This document shows, piece by piece, positions 15,606-28,072 of a DNA stretch of 64,000 nt (position 1 is the stretch's first letter; each line of letters starts with the position of its first letter). A program made the translations under genes and the position numbers. The notes below the pieces were generated by a model, which was given only the letters and a program-made list of their open reading frames with translations, ran no database searches and was not told the origin of the DNA. Source of the stretch: Tillus elongatus (Eukaryota; Arthropoda; Insecta; Coleoptera; Cleridae); assembly GCA_964006375.1 (NCBI GenBank), contig OZ023262.1, positions 54,263,366-54,327,365 on the forward strand. The letters are read 5' to 3'.

Positions 15606-16790
15606 TTTTTACCTATAAGTCACAATTCCTAATGACAGGGCAAACTAACCAAACTTTGAAGGCATTTTGTCCTATTATGGGAATTTCAACTATATGGTTA
15701 ACGAATTTTGTTTGAATTTATTAGAAATGAAACATTTTCGTGTATTATATATTACTTATATCCGTGCACAGCCGAGAGACATATAGGAATGATTATACAG
15801 CGCTTTTGGTCTTTGATTCCATAATATATAGACATTAATAGAGAATAGAAACAAAATAAAATAAGTAAATAAACACAAACATGACTGCTGACCGTGTTGC
15901 CACTGCTTCACTCCATTTGGCATGAAAATGGATGTATTATATTGAAGAGGGAAACGTGCTGATTTGATGTAAGCCACTTTGAATGATCAGCATCTATCAC
16001 TATTTTTCTGTGAGCATTATTTACTACTCTATATTAGTTTGTAGTATGTCTGTAAACTTTTATTGGTTTCAAATGGGCATTGTAACACTATATTTGTTAC
16101 TGGTGCTCGCACATTAACAACAAGAATAAACTTTTATTGATGAAGTTTATCAACTGACACACCTTTAAGATTCCCAAATGTATTTCACTGCTGTACACTT
16201 TGAACTTTGAGGACAATTTTTATTTCAAGTCAGATTTTATGGGTATTTTCAACTTGAAGGTAGGCAATTTGACTTGGAAGACCATTTCTGCAGTAATTAT
16301 GACTTTATAGCCGATCAGAAAGCCATTTTAGGTTGGCTCAGTGCCTAAAATATTTCCTGTGCTGTATTGGAATGAAATTGGTAATATATATGTAAGCTGG
16401 ACTTCATAAGAAGACCTCCAATTTACTATACCACAGAGACATATTGCAGGTTAATATTAGGTAATAAATTACCTTAAAGTAGGTATTTCAGGTATCTGGG
16501 CTTAGTAGTCGATTTTCAGTCCAATTTAGGGCACACTTCGACCTAAAAATTACCAACTCTGGAATTGAAACACAAAAGTATATTCAAGTATATTTTATGA
16601 GTAAAATTAAACCAATTTTTTCCCAATTTAGTTACTTGTAAGCTACTGACTTTGGAGTAATTTTAATAGTCAAAAATAAGCTAGTTCGGGGCCGCATTTC
16701 CAAATTTGTAGTCATTATGACAATTAAGGCAACATTGTGGTAAATTATTACAAAATTACAACTTGCTTAGGTTATTTGGTCTGGAGTGCT
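15606..16790. other. Unassigned gene-free stretch
   Basis: AT-rich sequence without a convincing ORF or repeat. A minus-strand frame at 15756-15977 has a hydrophobic segment (LCLFTYFILFLFSINVYIL) but no family resemblance or gene context. Confidence 0.3.
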
Positions 16791-16821
16791 GGTTAACATG
16801 CCTTAATTTGTTGCTTGGGAC

Positions 16822-17124
16822 ACTGTTTATATAGGAAGGACGGGAAGAGCATTGGGTACCAGGGTCTCTGAACATCTTAGAAGCAGAAATAATGTCGATA
16901 ACACCACTTCTGTCTTCAGTTGCAACCTCAGAGATAGCGGCCACACCTTTGACAAGAAGAACGACGCTAGAATTATTTACCCATCTAGTTTTGGTATGGA
17001 ACAGTTTGTCCTGGAAGAAATGGAGATCTACAAGTACATAAATGGCTCCAATAATAATGTTCTTAATGTTTCAAACACCAGCAGCATGAACTTTCCTTCC
17101 ATTTACAGAAACCTTATGGAATAA
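16822..17124 (+). pseudogene. Penelope-like element 1, GIY-YIG endonuclease domain
   Basis: The frame contains DTVYIGRTGRALGTRVSEHL, which carries the VYIG-type second half of a GIY-YIG nuclease and its conserved Arg (TRVSEH). It is followed by the HTFD...ARIIY and LEEMEIYKYI blocks seen in Penelope-like C-terminal domains. The domain nicks target DNA in these retroelements. The start of the domain and the RT upstream are missing, so it is a relic. Confidence 0.75.
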
Positions 17125-17126
17125 AC

Positions 17127-17270
17127 TTTCAATGGTAGTGCTCTAGCTCCACATAATTAAAGTGCTTCTCTGGTACCAAGTTCAAAAATAACCCTCTTTT
17201 CACATACAGAAAATCCTGAGTGAATAGACTTTCATTTGCAGAAACCTGACTGGAACTTTCAATGGTAGTG
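17127..17270. repeat. Short direct repeat flanking 124 bp
   Basis: AACTTTCAATGGTAGTGCTC occurs just after the GIY-YIG stop (about 17127) and again at about 17251. It probably reflects a small tandem duplication in the Penelope element 3' region. Confidence 0.5.
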
Positions 17271-17989
17271 CTCCGAATTGAGTGTGATCGATTCCAGCCA
17301 TAGAGCAAAGATCGGCTGTTTTCTTTGGTTCTCTCTCCGCGCCGTTGACATTTTCTCTGCGGGCCGTAGTTCACCTGTCACTTCTGGTTGTTATGTCACT
17401 TGAGTTAAATATCTGGAGATCCATGGGACTCCATTTTGTTCGTTTGATAAAACTAAAAAAATAAGCGTCTTTTGCATTCATCCTCTTATTTCTTCAAGTC
17501 TTGTGATGTTCCTGCCTTTCTGTTTTACGCAATTTTTGTTTGGTACAATAGATGAAAAGCCAAACTTTGACAACATTTCATACAGCATCTTTCTGTAATT
17601 GAGACAGGAAATTTGTAAGTATTAACCCAAATCTGGCATCTCTTTTCTTCTTTTCTTTCTGAATTTCACATGTTCAGATGTTCTCGGGGAGTTCTACTCA
17701 GCTGTGCAGCCTGCTTTGCTTTTATGTTTGTGCTTGTCTGTAGCTTTTTATGTAATTTGACTAATTTGAATTTAACTTATTGATTGTGACTCCATAAGAG
17801 TATTTGTGGGACCCCAGTCCCGTTTTAAGTTTTTAAATCTTATATTGTACATTTGTATAGAGATATTTTATAACTCCTGACACTAATGTAAGTTTAAATA
17901 TTGCATGGTCGTTAGGGCTAATCTGTATTTGACATTTTGCTTTACTGGACTTTGTATTCTTTCTGTAGTTGCGGTGTTAGTCACTCGCA

Positions 17990-18182
17990 TGTTAGACGTA
18001 CCAGAAACATAGTTTATGTCAACCACCTTTTTACATTCTAGGTCTAAACTCCTGAAGATGGCACGTAAATGTATTGAAACTCGTAGGGTTTTGAGAATAT
18101 ATCAGTTTGTCTGGTAGTAAAAGCCTTTAATTTCCTTTAACCATGTGTCAAACCCAGACGTTATGACGTTTATAAATAAATA
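17990..18182 (+). repeat. Penelope-like element 1, pLTR-like 3' region
   Basis: Lies downstream of the GIY-YIG fragment and contains a hammerhead-ribozyme-like core (see next entry). It ends in an ATAAATAAATAAA tract at about 18170-18184, a plausible 3' tail. No second copy of this terminal repeat was found in the window. Confidence 0.45.
18043..18093 (+). ncRNA. Hammerhead-ribozyme-like motif (Penelope-like element 1)
   Basis: Core order fits a type I hammerhead. The stem I 5' strand AAACTC (18046-18051) is followed by CTGAAGA (18052-18058), a stem-II-like hairpin, GAAA (18076-18079), a minimal stem III AC-TC-GT, and a GTA cleavage triplet ending at 18085. Then GGGTTT (18086-18091) pairs with AAACTC over 6 bp, including one G-U pair. 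Stem II (18059-18075) is weak: two A-U/C-G pairs, two G-U pairs and one mismatch. Penelope-like elements are known to carry hammerheads in their terminal repeats. Activity is doubtful given stem II. Confidence 0.5.
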
Positions 18183-20862
18183 AAAAACATGTTCATCAAA
18201 GTCATACTCCGAGTGGGGTGACTTTGATCGGCCATGTGTAAATGCGTTTAACTACGTGTCTGATAGCCAAACCAATCAATCTAGCCCCATTTGCAAATCG
18301 GCTAAGCAATTTTTGTGTTAGGCTAAATTATGTTATGTGGGGCAACATTAACCGGTCATAATCAAATTGGTAATGTGTCCGCCCTAAAAAAATCTTAATA
18401 CCAAAAAAAAAACTGTACAGGTAGGTACAAAACGGTGTTTGATTATTTATTTATTTACCAGATAGGTACATACAACATTACAACAGGACATTAAAACAGG
18501 GCATTACAAACAGGACACTACAACTCAGACACATCTATTTTAGGCGAAAGCTGGTAATGCATTTCATTATTAATTCTTTGTAACGATTACGTTTCGTTAC
18601 TGCTTTAATTATTCAAAATAAACCCGTAAGAGACTTAATTAATAGCCGACAATCCAATATCTGTAAGGCAACTCATGTTTTGTTTTCAAAAATTATTTTA
18701 TGAAAAGTCGTCAATGTTTAACTACCCTGAACACCGTACTGCATTTTAAATGTGTACGTTAAAAGTCAAATATCTAAATACGCAATATGGCTTTGTTAAT
18801 AAATGATATGTCACATTTTCCTAGAAGGGCGTTTAAGTAAACAAAGTATCCGTGGAGAATATTCCAGAACAAATTATTACTTCATCAACAGCCTTGCGGT
18901 ACCAATCCGTTTTCAAATGTTAAGATGGAGCCGAAAAAGTATCTGCAGCTCGGTGATGAAATTAACCTTGAAGTTCCTGAACTATAGGCGAGGGATGTAG
19001 GTGTCAAGGGAACGACGTCACGGGCGACGGTTGAGAAAAGGAGCCAAGCCAGCCGAGATGTCGGTTGGATTAACCGATAACGAGGACTCTCAGCCTGGCG
19101 TTCGTAGAGTAAACCCCCTTCAGTTTCGGTGGCTATCAAATTATCTTAAAACGGGGTTGTAATGTTCTTTCTGTTATCTGTACTACCTAAAATTATTGCC
19201 AGTGATTGTTTGGAGTAATTCAAGTAATTTGAGAGTTTAAATAAACATCGTATGCAGCATAAAAACTCGAGCTAACTCGTGGTTCTTTGTTTCGACCTGT
19301 TGATTTCTTGCCGTAATCAGAAATAATTCCTGGTTATTATCGAACTTTAAGTCAATTGGTAGTGAATTTTACTTGAGCAAATTCACGTTTTAATTGCGAT
19401 TTGCAAAGTTTCCATCAAGCGAAATCAGAACATCGACATAGGTGTCAAATGGTCTTATAGTATTGGAGCAATAACATCCACCGGCACAATAATCTCTGAT
19501 GGGAAATCCCAGTCGTTTTCCCCAGCTTTTCCGCCCTTATTGGAGTCTGGAATCTGTGCCAGGCACTCATAATTGATCCCACCTGGAAAGCATCTTCATA
19601 GGGTCATCAGGTAACTTAATACCGGAAGACTTGTGAGTCTTAACAAATCTTTTCTCTGAATCAGCAGAACTTTCATGCCGAAATCTAACATCTGAAGTTT
19701 TAATAACCTGAATTTTCAAAATCACGTAATCAAGTTTGAGCTTAAACAATGTCAGCATAACTACGAATTTCCTGTTTAATCTCTAAGATTTTTATCAATT
19801 TTGTAAATTTAAACACATAGTTCTTGAAAATGTAATTAGCAAATTTTGTCTGTGGAATATCTAACCTAGACATTCTCGTTAATATCTCTTATTTTCATAA
19901 TTAATGTAGAAATTTCACGTAGATATATATTAAATACATTTTCTTTTTGTTGAGCCTCACTCAAAGAACTGGCCAGTTAATTCACAAAGAGACCTAGCAA
20001 TTGATTGACAAACGTCAAGTAATTTACCTAATAATTTGTGTTTGTTTTTGAGCGTTATCCTAAGTAATTAACAGTAACATTTTAGAATATAAAACTATCT
20101 TTATCTTATTGTTTTGGCAAATGTATGTAAATTAATAATTTCTTGTTCTTGAAATCCTTGCTGCTTATTTGATTTCTATTTGTGTGCAATCAATATTTAT
20201 TTGAGATTTATCAATCATTTTATTTCATTGTATTCGCTATTCCAAATTTAATTTATATGAATAAATTCAATATTTTGTTACATTAACATATCTGTTTAAT
20301 TGAAGATAAACTCCTCCCTAGTATCTACTTTCCATTTGACGTCGGCACAAACAATTTATTCTTACTAACTATTATCTAGATATCTAATTTTCTATGTAAC
20401 CTGGCACTAGTCTGGAGAGCCCACAAATATAGGACTCTGGGCAGTGCGAAGCAAACAAAGGAAGAGAACGTGAGTATCAAACTACATTCAGATCTGTAAA
20501 CCTCCTAAAAAGTGCTGCTAATCTTAATAAATTTGATAATCTGATAGATAGCTACTTTAGGGTAGGGTGTTATAGGCAATTGTGACCTCACCATTGAGCA
20601 GATCTATATCCACCTAAGGTCAATCACAATATACCACGGTTCTTGTACTTAAAGCATATTTTAAGGATGTAACATGTTGGGTTTGGAAATATGGGCAGAA
20701 TGTCTTCCAACGGTATGGTAGAAATGTAATTCTTTACAAGATAAAACACGCTATGGTCAGAATTTACCCATTTGAACACCGCACGGTAAATTCACTGTCA
20801 GAGTATTTTTCCCTAACCACGCAAACATATTTAAACCATACAGATTTGCATTTTCCTTGCAA
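18183..20862. other. Unassigned gene-free stretch
   Basis: No gene supported. Around 18435-18540 the minus strand ends CAGGTAAATAAATAAATAAT-like text, which may be the 3' tail of a severely truncated LINE. Small frames at 18803-19139 and 19567-19758 have no recognisable domain. Otherwise AT-rich. Confidence 0.35.
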
Positions 20863-21807
20863 CTACTTCGCTAAAACATAGGTGTCCGGAACTAAGAGAT
20901 CCAAGGTGGGCTGTAAGTAGTTGGCACCTTCTTCCACCACGTCTTCTATGTAAGCGTTATCGTCCTCATCGTCTGGCAAATGAATTAGATTATCTTGAGC
21001 TTCATCCTCGAAGCTTCTGGCACTATCAACAGTTACACCTTTTCGGGTTCAATTGTTTTCTTGTTTTTACGTGGTGCCCGTTCCAAATCGTTACCATAAC
21101 GATTGTCTTTTAAAAACTGTTCATTTGCGTCTTGGGCTGGGTCGTTGTCACCAGGACTTTTTCGCAGAACCTTTTGAGCACTGAAGGGATATATACCTGT
21201 AGATTCAAACCCATTTATCAAATTTATAGCTGAAACTTCTCCGTTCCGAGACTTGTGTTTTGTTTGTGCAGACACCAAATCCATTTTTCCTGTCGATTTT
21301 CGGAGTAGTGATGGGAAAACCTCTTTTGGTATGCCTGACTGACGACTGTTTTTCATCTTATAATTTGTGAGAATAGCCCTCCATGTCGTTTTCATGGGTC
21401 TAAAAAAATACATCAAGTAGTTGACAAAATTTGTCCAGACACATTTAATGTGTCTGGAATGTGGCACAAGGCATACAAATGCGATATCATTTTCATTCGC
21501 AGACGAATAACAGTTTCACTGAGATGGGTAGCTAGATTATCACATACGAGGACCTTTTTGGCTTCCAGTCTCCTAGCATGTGATAGAAAGCTACTTTAAA
21601 ACCAGTTCTGAAAGTGCTTGAATCTATCCACCTATGTGACTTACGATTAAGCCTACATCCACCAGCGCAACATGCTTTATTGCAACAGGGGTTTCCATTT
21701 GATAAATTTTCTCTCCACGTGTTATAAAGTTGTTGACTCTTATAAATAATGTAAAATTCATAAGTTGGGATTTCCTCATTAGTGATTTTTTTTTCAAGTA
21801 AATTCAC
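20863..21807 (-). pseudogene. pogo/Tigger-like (DDE_1) transposase relic
   Basis: Minus-strand fragments follow the pogo/jerky layout: RWIDSSTFRTGFKVAFYHML, then (after a frameshift near 21540) VLVCDNLATHLSETVI with a catalytic Asp, then PMKTTWRAILTNYK and INLINGFESTGIYPFSAQKV, a block typical of the C-terminal part. An acidic tail runs to a stop at 20863. The segment between the DN motif and PMKTTWR appears scrambled. At the right edge (about 21770-21815) it abuts a reverse copy of the TA-cored repeat left hairpin. Non-functional. Confidence 0.75.
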
Positions 21808-21904
21808 TAATAACTAAAACGTCTATCACTTACCATATTTTCATAGATAAGGATTACTCACCTAAAACAAAAAGAAATTTTGGTTAAAAAAATTTGTAAC
21901 TGTG

Positions 21905-21985
21905 AAACAGAAAGGGTATAATAAAAAAAATCGGGACGCAACAAGGTCGTTACAGTAGTAAATTTTCATAATAATTGTACACTAT
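21905..21985 (-). repeat. TA-cored repeat family, terminal hairpin fragment
   Basis: GGGACGCAACAAGGTCGTTA followed by CAGTAGTAAATTTTCAT is a variant of the family right end in reverse. It interrupts the LINE relic that continues to the right. Confidence 0.55.
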
Positions 21986-22890
21986 GTTTAGCTCTATCTC
22001 GTAGCGATATTAACAGCTTAATATTATCAGTTACCCATGGTTTATGGCTTCGATATTTTGGTGGTTTTGTAAGGTGCATATAAGTTAAACAGATCAACTA
22101 AACAGCTATTAAAATACTCAGCTTTTAAGTCTATATGCTTAAGATTATAAATGTGGTAGGAAGCTATAGATAGTAAGTCATTAGTAGTTTTTAACATTAA
22201 ATGCACTGAAATCTCTATACGTAATTAAATAAGGTACATATTTACTGTTTATATCCAAATTACAGAACACCATCTCATGATCAAAAACCACCAACTCCAT
22301 GCTACCGGAATTGAGCACAACTGATTTGTCAGAGACAATAATCAAGTCAATAAGTGATTCGGATTGCTCGGTTATCCTTGTAGGCCCAGTTATAATTTGA
22401 GATAATCCCAATGTATCCATAAATGAATTCAGTAACATTGTACTAGTGCTAAAGACATCAAGCAAGTTTATATTTAAATCGCCCAATATAACTAGCCTCC
22501 CACAAGCAGGTATACAATCACATACAGATTCTTCAATATTAGTTAAAAAATATTTGTAGTCCACGGCCTGAGGCCTATAAACCAGTCCACGTATAGTAAT
22601 ATCGTTAAGTGTTTTAACAGATATCCATAGCTGTCCAATTTAAAATTTAACGAATTTGACACTTAACACACACCCCCATTTCTCCCAACCCTGTCTTTTC
22701 TTAACATTATGTATCCTTTAATATCTAACAAAATATTATCAACATTCTCAGATAACCAAGTTTATGTTATGGCCAAGATACTATATTGGACACTTTCTAA
22801 AAAAACTTCTAATTGAACCAATTTTTGGCACCAAGGATCGCACATTTATGTGCCCAACCTTTATATTATCCTCCGTAATTTTAAATTACC
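21965..22890 (-). pseudogene. LINE endonuclease relic
   Basis: On the minus strand the order is IKVGHINVRSLVPKIG (endonuclease start), RKDRVGRNGGVC, WISVKTLNDITIRGLVYRP, VILGDLNINLLDVFS (the GDxN motif), a block LIDLIIVSDKSV, and finally KPWVTDNIKLLISLRDRA, the linker that precedes RT. An in-frame stretch is 22181-22564; elsewhere frameshifts and stops occur. The end of this fragment matches, in family style, the start of the LINE ORF at 42428 (RRYKSTKSLCDWNRYKQLRN), so both may belong to one family. Confidence 0.7.
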
Positions 22891-23099
22891 TAACATAATG
22901 TATAAATACAACCTACACTATATTAAATGTAAAGAAGATACCTACTTATTCTCTCAAGTTTATAGTAAAATAAATCAAACACAAAAACAATAAAATTTCT
23001 TTGATGAAAGCAGGCATCAAACTTGGTTGCCTATATAGTAGAAACAATGTACCATATTTCATCGAAATAAATTTATTGTTTGAAAATATATAAACATTT

Positions 23100-23350
23100 T
23101 TCAAAAGTCTAGATGCAGCAAATGTGTCATGGAAGTGAATTTCCATAAAAATGTTTTTAATAGCAAATGCGAGCAGGCATCAATCTGATTACCGGTATAG
23201 CCTATGTAGTAGAAACAATGTACTATATTTTATCAAAACTACTTATGGTTTGAAAATATACAAAAATTTTCCCAAAAAAAACTTAAGTCTTGGTTTCCTA
23301 ACCAACAAAGCTTACGTTAATAGCAAATTGAGTTATTGAAATTTGAAGGA
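23100..23350 (-). repeat. TA-cored repeat family fragment
   Basis: Shows a variant terminal hairpin (TAGATGCAGCAAATGTGTCA) and the text ATAGCAAATGCGAGCAGGCA, seen also near 40370, 51350 and (inverted) 60300. Fragmentary and non-coding. Confidence 0.5.
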
Positions 23351-23394
23351 TTTAATGAAAATTCGATAAATTTGCAGATTAGCTCCCGAACGCT

Positions 23395-24270
23395 TTTCAA
23401 CAAATTGTTTTCAGAAACATTACTAGGACCCCACCTGGATGCACAAACCACAAGAAAACTTTCTTGTTCACACCCCCCAAGGAAGTTACGGAACTGGGAG
23501 TGAATAGGGGTGCTGTGTGGGGTGGGCAGGGTTTAAGGGGGATATGGCTTCAAGATGTGAAAAAGACAGCTTTCAAGACCGCTTTATTCGAATTTTCTGC
23601 TCATATTTCCTTTTTACTACCTACCCCGCCCAGCACCTCTACTCACTCCTGGTCTCGTAACTTCCTTGGGGGTGTGAACAAGAATTTTTTCTTGGGGTTT
23701 GTGGATCCAGGGGGCCCTAGGCAGGTTTCTGAAAACAGTTTTTTGAAAAGCGATCGGGAGCTAAACTGCAAATTTACCGAAAATTCGCTACCAAAACGCA
23801 CTTACTGCGTCCATATTTTTTTCTTACAAACGCATTATATTTCGATAAAAAAAGCAAAAATGCGTTACCGAATTTGTTCTACGAAAATCAGCTAAAAAAA
23901 TTTATACACCCCTACTCACTCCTGGTCCCGTAACTTCCTTGGGGAGTGTGAGCAAGAATTTTCCTTGGAGTTTGTGGATCCAGGGGGGGGGTCCTAGGCA
24001 GGTTTCTCAAAACAGTTTTTTGAAAAGCGTTCGGGAGTTAAACTGCAAATTTACCGAAAATTCGCTACCAAAACGCACTTACTGAGTCCAGTTTTTTTCT
24101 TACAAACGCATCATATTTCGCTAAAAAATGCAAAAATGCATAACGAATTGGTTCTACAAAAATTAGCTAAAAAAAGTTATACACCCCTACTCACTTCTGA
24201 TCCAGTAACTTCCTTGGGGAGTGTGAACAAGAAATTTTTCTTGGGGTTTGTGGATCCAGGGGGGCCTAGG
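23395..24270. repeat. Inverted copy plus tandem ~274-bp units
   Basis: The direct unit beginning ACTCACTCCTGGTC(T/C)CGTAA starts at 23641, 23914 and 24189, a period of 273-275 bp. Each of the first two units contains TTCCTTGGGG, GTGGATCCAGGGGG, CCTAGGCAGGTTTCT and the hairpin ACGCACTTACTG(C/A)GTCC. 23395-23520 is the reverse complement of the start of the unit, so the array begins with a foldback. The third unit is split at 24271 by the LINE and resumes at 28391. Confidence 0.75.
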
Positions 24271-24289
24271 TTAGGTTAGGTTAGGTTAG
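24271..24289 (+). repeat. (TTAGG)n-like tract at LINE 3' end
   Basis: Three perfect TTAGG units plus TTAG, continuous with the TAGG of the target. On the LINE strand this is a (CCTAA)n tail. TTAGG is the common insect telomere repeat. Confidence 0.7.
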
Positions 24290-24356
24290 TTTGTGAGTGG
24301 TCCATATCGGTCCCTCCACCGCGACCATAAGGTCTATTGTGGCTCACGCCTAATGT

Positions 24357-27300
24357 CTATATTTCGCCCAACAAATCCAGCCTCCTACAGAGGTCGATAA
24401 CCTTTGCGGGCGAAAGTTGATCCAGATCCTCTGGAGCAAGCTTTACCTTGCCAAAGAGCAGGTGTATAGTCCTATCTGGTGCCAGACAGGAACACAGCAC
24501 GTGCTCTGCTGTTTCGTCATTCTCCATACACAGCCGGCACTCGGTCTCCTGACCGATCCCAATACGGTGCATGTGATGCCGCAAGCGACAGTGTCCTGTA
24601 TACAGGCCGACTAGAGTACTCAGTTGTTGTCTGTTCAACTCTAGAAGTTTCTTAGCCCTTGACTCACACAGGCCATTTATGAAGGCCATTTATGAAGGCC
24701 TTAGAGTGAGCTAATCCTGGAAGATTTTGCCAATATTGAATTGTCCTTCTATCTGTCCAGGTCTTTAAGGTGCGTTTTGCTGTGCAAGATGTTATTCCCA
24801 GCACCGGTTCTGGTCCGACAAAGTCACACTGGGCACCACTCCTAGCAAGCGCGTCTGCCGCAACGTTGCCATCATGGTCCGAGTGACCCGGTATCCAGAC
24901 CAGCGACACCTCATTACAGCTGCCCAATTCGTTAAGGGCAGATTTACAACTCCATACCGTCTTTGAATTGCACCGGTAGGAACCAAGAGCCTTTATTGCA
25001 GCTTGGCTATCTGCAAATATCTTTATCGATTTGTTTGTGCATAGGTCTTTTAAGCTTTCCCTTGCACACATCTCGATGGCATAAACTTCTGCCTGGTGTA
25101 TGGTTGCGTACTTGCCGAGGCTAGCTGATAGTCTAGCATCGGTGCTGCCCCCATATGCGCCGGCTCCTACTCCCATATTGGTTTTGGAGCCGTCAGAGTA
25201 CCAGCAGAGGTCCGCTCTCAACAGGGTCGATTGGTTCCGGTCCCAGTCCTCCCTTTCCGGGAGGACGGTCTTGAAAGACAGATCACTGCTGATTTTTGTA
25301 GGCATCAAGTCCGAGACCATTCCCAGAATCCTGTGACGATCACTGTCATCAAGGAGTCCGGACCCCCTCAGACTGACTTCCCTCGGCATGTTATCTGCCG
25401 TTTGTATTAGTCTGTACGTTGTCCACCTCGCCACCCTCTCCAGCCATATGTGAAGTGGGGGAATATTGAGGAGGACCTCCAGAGCGACTGATGGTGCGGT
25501 GCTTATCGCTCCCGTTATCATCAGACATGCTTGTCTCTGTAGATGAGCCAGTTTGGCCCTTGCGGTACCACGAAGTACCTTAGGCCACCAAACTATGGCT
25601 CCATATGTTATCATAGGTCTGATAACCACTACATAGAGCCAGTACATCTGTTGGGGGTTTGTTCCCCAGTTGTTCCCACAGATTCTCCGGCAGGTCCACA
25701 GGGACATCTTAGCCCTGCGGATAACATTTTCTAACTGTCTGTCCCAGTTGAGCTTCTTATCTAGGATAACTCCCAGATATTTTGCTTGGTCCGAAAATGG
25801 AATGTTTTCCCCCATAAGATTAGGTGGTTTTAATTTGTCCAACCTTCTTCTTCTGGTGAACGGAACAATGATCGTTTTGCGAGGGTTCACAGACATCTGT
25901 TCCCTACGGCACCAATCATTGACTACATTTAGTACTTCTTGAAGAGTACTAGACAGTTCCTCCTCAGATTTGCCTCTAACCATTATGACAAGATCATCCG
26001 CATACGCCTGGACCTCAACCTCCCAGAGTCCGAGGATAGCCAGCAGGTCGTCCACAAAGAGGGACCACAACAGGGGGGATAGAACGCCCCCCCTGAGGAC
26101 ACCCTCTCGCAGCCCTAACGCTGACCACCTCTCCCCGTAATGAGGTAATAATGGTCCGATTGTGCAGCATGTTTCCGATCCAGCCACAGATGGTAGGTTC
26201 CACCCCCCTAGCGATAGTGGCCTCGTAGAGGGAGATCGGTAATGCATTATTAAATGCTCCTTCTATGTCGAGAAATGCCGCCACCGCAACCTCTCCATTT
26301 TCCAGAGAGTGTGTGATCTTCTCGACGAGGTTATTGAGCGCTAACTCAGTTGATTTGCCAGTTTGATAGGCATACTGGTGGGTATTTAGGGGGTTCTTGG
26401 GTAAGATGTTCCCCCTAATGTGTCCGTCCAGTAGTTTTTCCAATCCCTTCAGGAGGAATGATGTAATACTGAGAGGTCTCAGTGAAGTAGGTAGGAGGTC
26501 ATTACGTCCCAATTTGGGAATGTAAACCCCCCTAACCACCGTCCAGCTGGAAGGAATATAGTTCCAGGCCAGACTGGCTCTGAACAGCCTGATAAGGAAG
26601 GGTAGGAGAATCTCCAGTCCCTTTTGTAGTAGGACCGGTACCACCCCATCCTCCCCTGGCGACTTGAATGGCTGGAAATGATTCACAGCACACTCCACTG
26701 CCGAGGCTGTAACTATTCTCCGAGCAACTAGCCAGTACTCCCTTTGGGGACGTTTAGATCGTCCCTCAGCTGGTAGGACCTCACCGTTGCTCAGGATCAG
26801 ACAATCTGGGAAGCGTGTGTGTGTGTGCTAAGAGCTCTAACGTTTCTTTCCGAGATTCAGTAAAGGAACCATCTGGTCGTTTTATCGATCCCAGTTCCTG
26901 TACACGGTCGCGTGAGAGAATCCTGTGGATTCTGGCGCTGCTGGGCAAATTATTAATGTCCCCGCAGAACCTCCTCCAGGACTCCCTCTTAGCGTTCCTG
27001 ATCTCTTTATTATAATGTGTTAGAGCAGTTTTATATTGCTCCCAGTTGCCTGTAATCTTAGCACGATTGAAGAGACGTCTAACTTCTCTTCGTAGTTTAT
27101 CGAGGTTATTATTCCACCAAGTAGACCCCCGACTGTCTCTCTTTGACCTCAGTGGACAGTTTTCGTGATAGGCAGAGACCACAGCTTCCCTAACCTGTTC
27201 GGCCGCAATCTCGATCTCATCACGATCCCTCACTGTGGGGATTGCGGACCCAAGTCTGCCGGCGAGGGACTGTTGTATCCCTCCCAATCCGTCCTCCTCG

Positions 27301-28021
27301 GGTCCCGATACTCCAACACAGGTCTAGGGCCTGTTTCAATTTCAAATAGGATATGGGCATGGTCTGAACATGAGGGTTCAGACGACACCCTCCATTTGAG
27401 GATTTTTGAGCTCAAAAGCCTTGAGCTGATCGTAAGATCTAAAACCTCTCTCCGGTTAGCTGTAAGAAAGGTGGGTTCCGAGCCTATGTTGTTGACAACC
27501 AGCTCCTCCCCTAAAATGTATTCAAATAATGATTCACCTCGTCTGTTAGTGTCCGTGCTCCCCCAAGCCAAGTGATGGGAGTTCGCATCACACCCCATTA
27601 CGAGGTGATAATTGTTCCTCTTGCAGTAGGCGATCAATTTCCGCACCTCTGCTGGAGGTGGTTGTTCTGCATCTCTGTCTCCAGGGAAATAGGCCGAACG
27701 GGCCACTACTTCCAGCCTGGTCCCCCCGGATGTGATCACGAGATGGATGGATGCCATGTCCTTGGTGCAGTACTCTGAAAGTGTAAAATACTGCAAGTTG
27801 TTTCTGATCCAGATACAGGCTCTGGGGTTAGTACCAGAGCCCACCTCTACTATCTTACCAGAAGTGTTACCCAGCCCTTTTGTTCGTTCCGAATTAGCGG
27901 TCCAGGGCTCTTGGAGAAGAGCAATATCTATTTGCTCTTCCTTTAATTTCATGCTAAGGAGGTATGTCGCAGCCTTAGCATGATGCAGATTAGCTTGAAT
28001 GCACCTTAAGTTGGTGGGCAT
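24357..28021 (-). pseudogene. LINE ORF2 (endonuclease, RT, RNase H), frameshifted
   Basis: Five overlapping minus-strand pieces. 28021-27230: endonuclease, with CIQANLHHAKAAT, LLQEPW, GCDANSHHLAWG and SCSDHAHI. 27287-26781: the linker (WWNNNLDKLRREVRRLFNRA). 26698-26015: RT fingers (FKSPGEDGVVPVLLQKG, LRPLSITSF, FLDIEGAFNNA). 26247-24664: RT palm (SPLLWSLFVDDLL, AYADDLVIMV), then RNase H (WYSDGSKTNMGVG, FADSQAAIKAL, LVWIPGHSDHDGNVAADAL). 24689-24357: a cysteine motif (CRLCMENDETAEHVLCSC). Breaks fall near 27260, at a GT microsatellite at 26813-26827, near 26060, and at a tandem duplication of GGCCATTTATGAA near 24672. Not translatable as one protein. Confidence 0.9.
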
Positions 28022-28072
28022 GGGGGTAGGAAAATAGGAATGTATGGAGGAAAAAGGAGTAGTTTAAGGAGC

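Noticed and set aside
15756..15977. Small hydrophobic minus-strand ORF as a membrane protein
   Set aside because: AT-rich chance frame with no homology signal or gene context.
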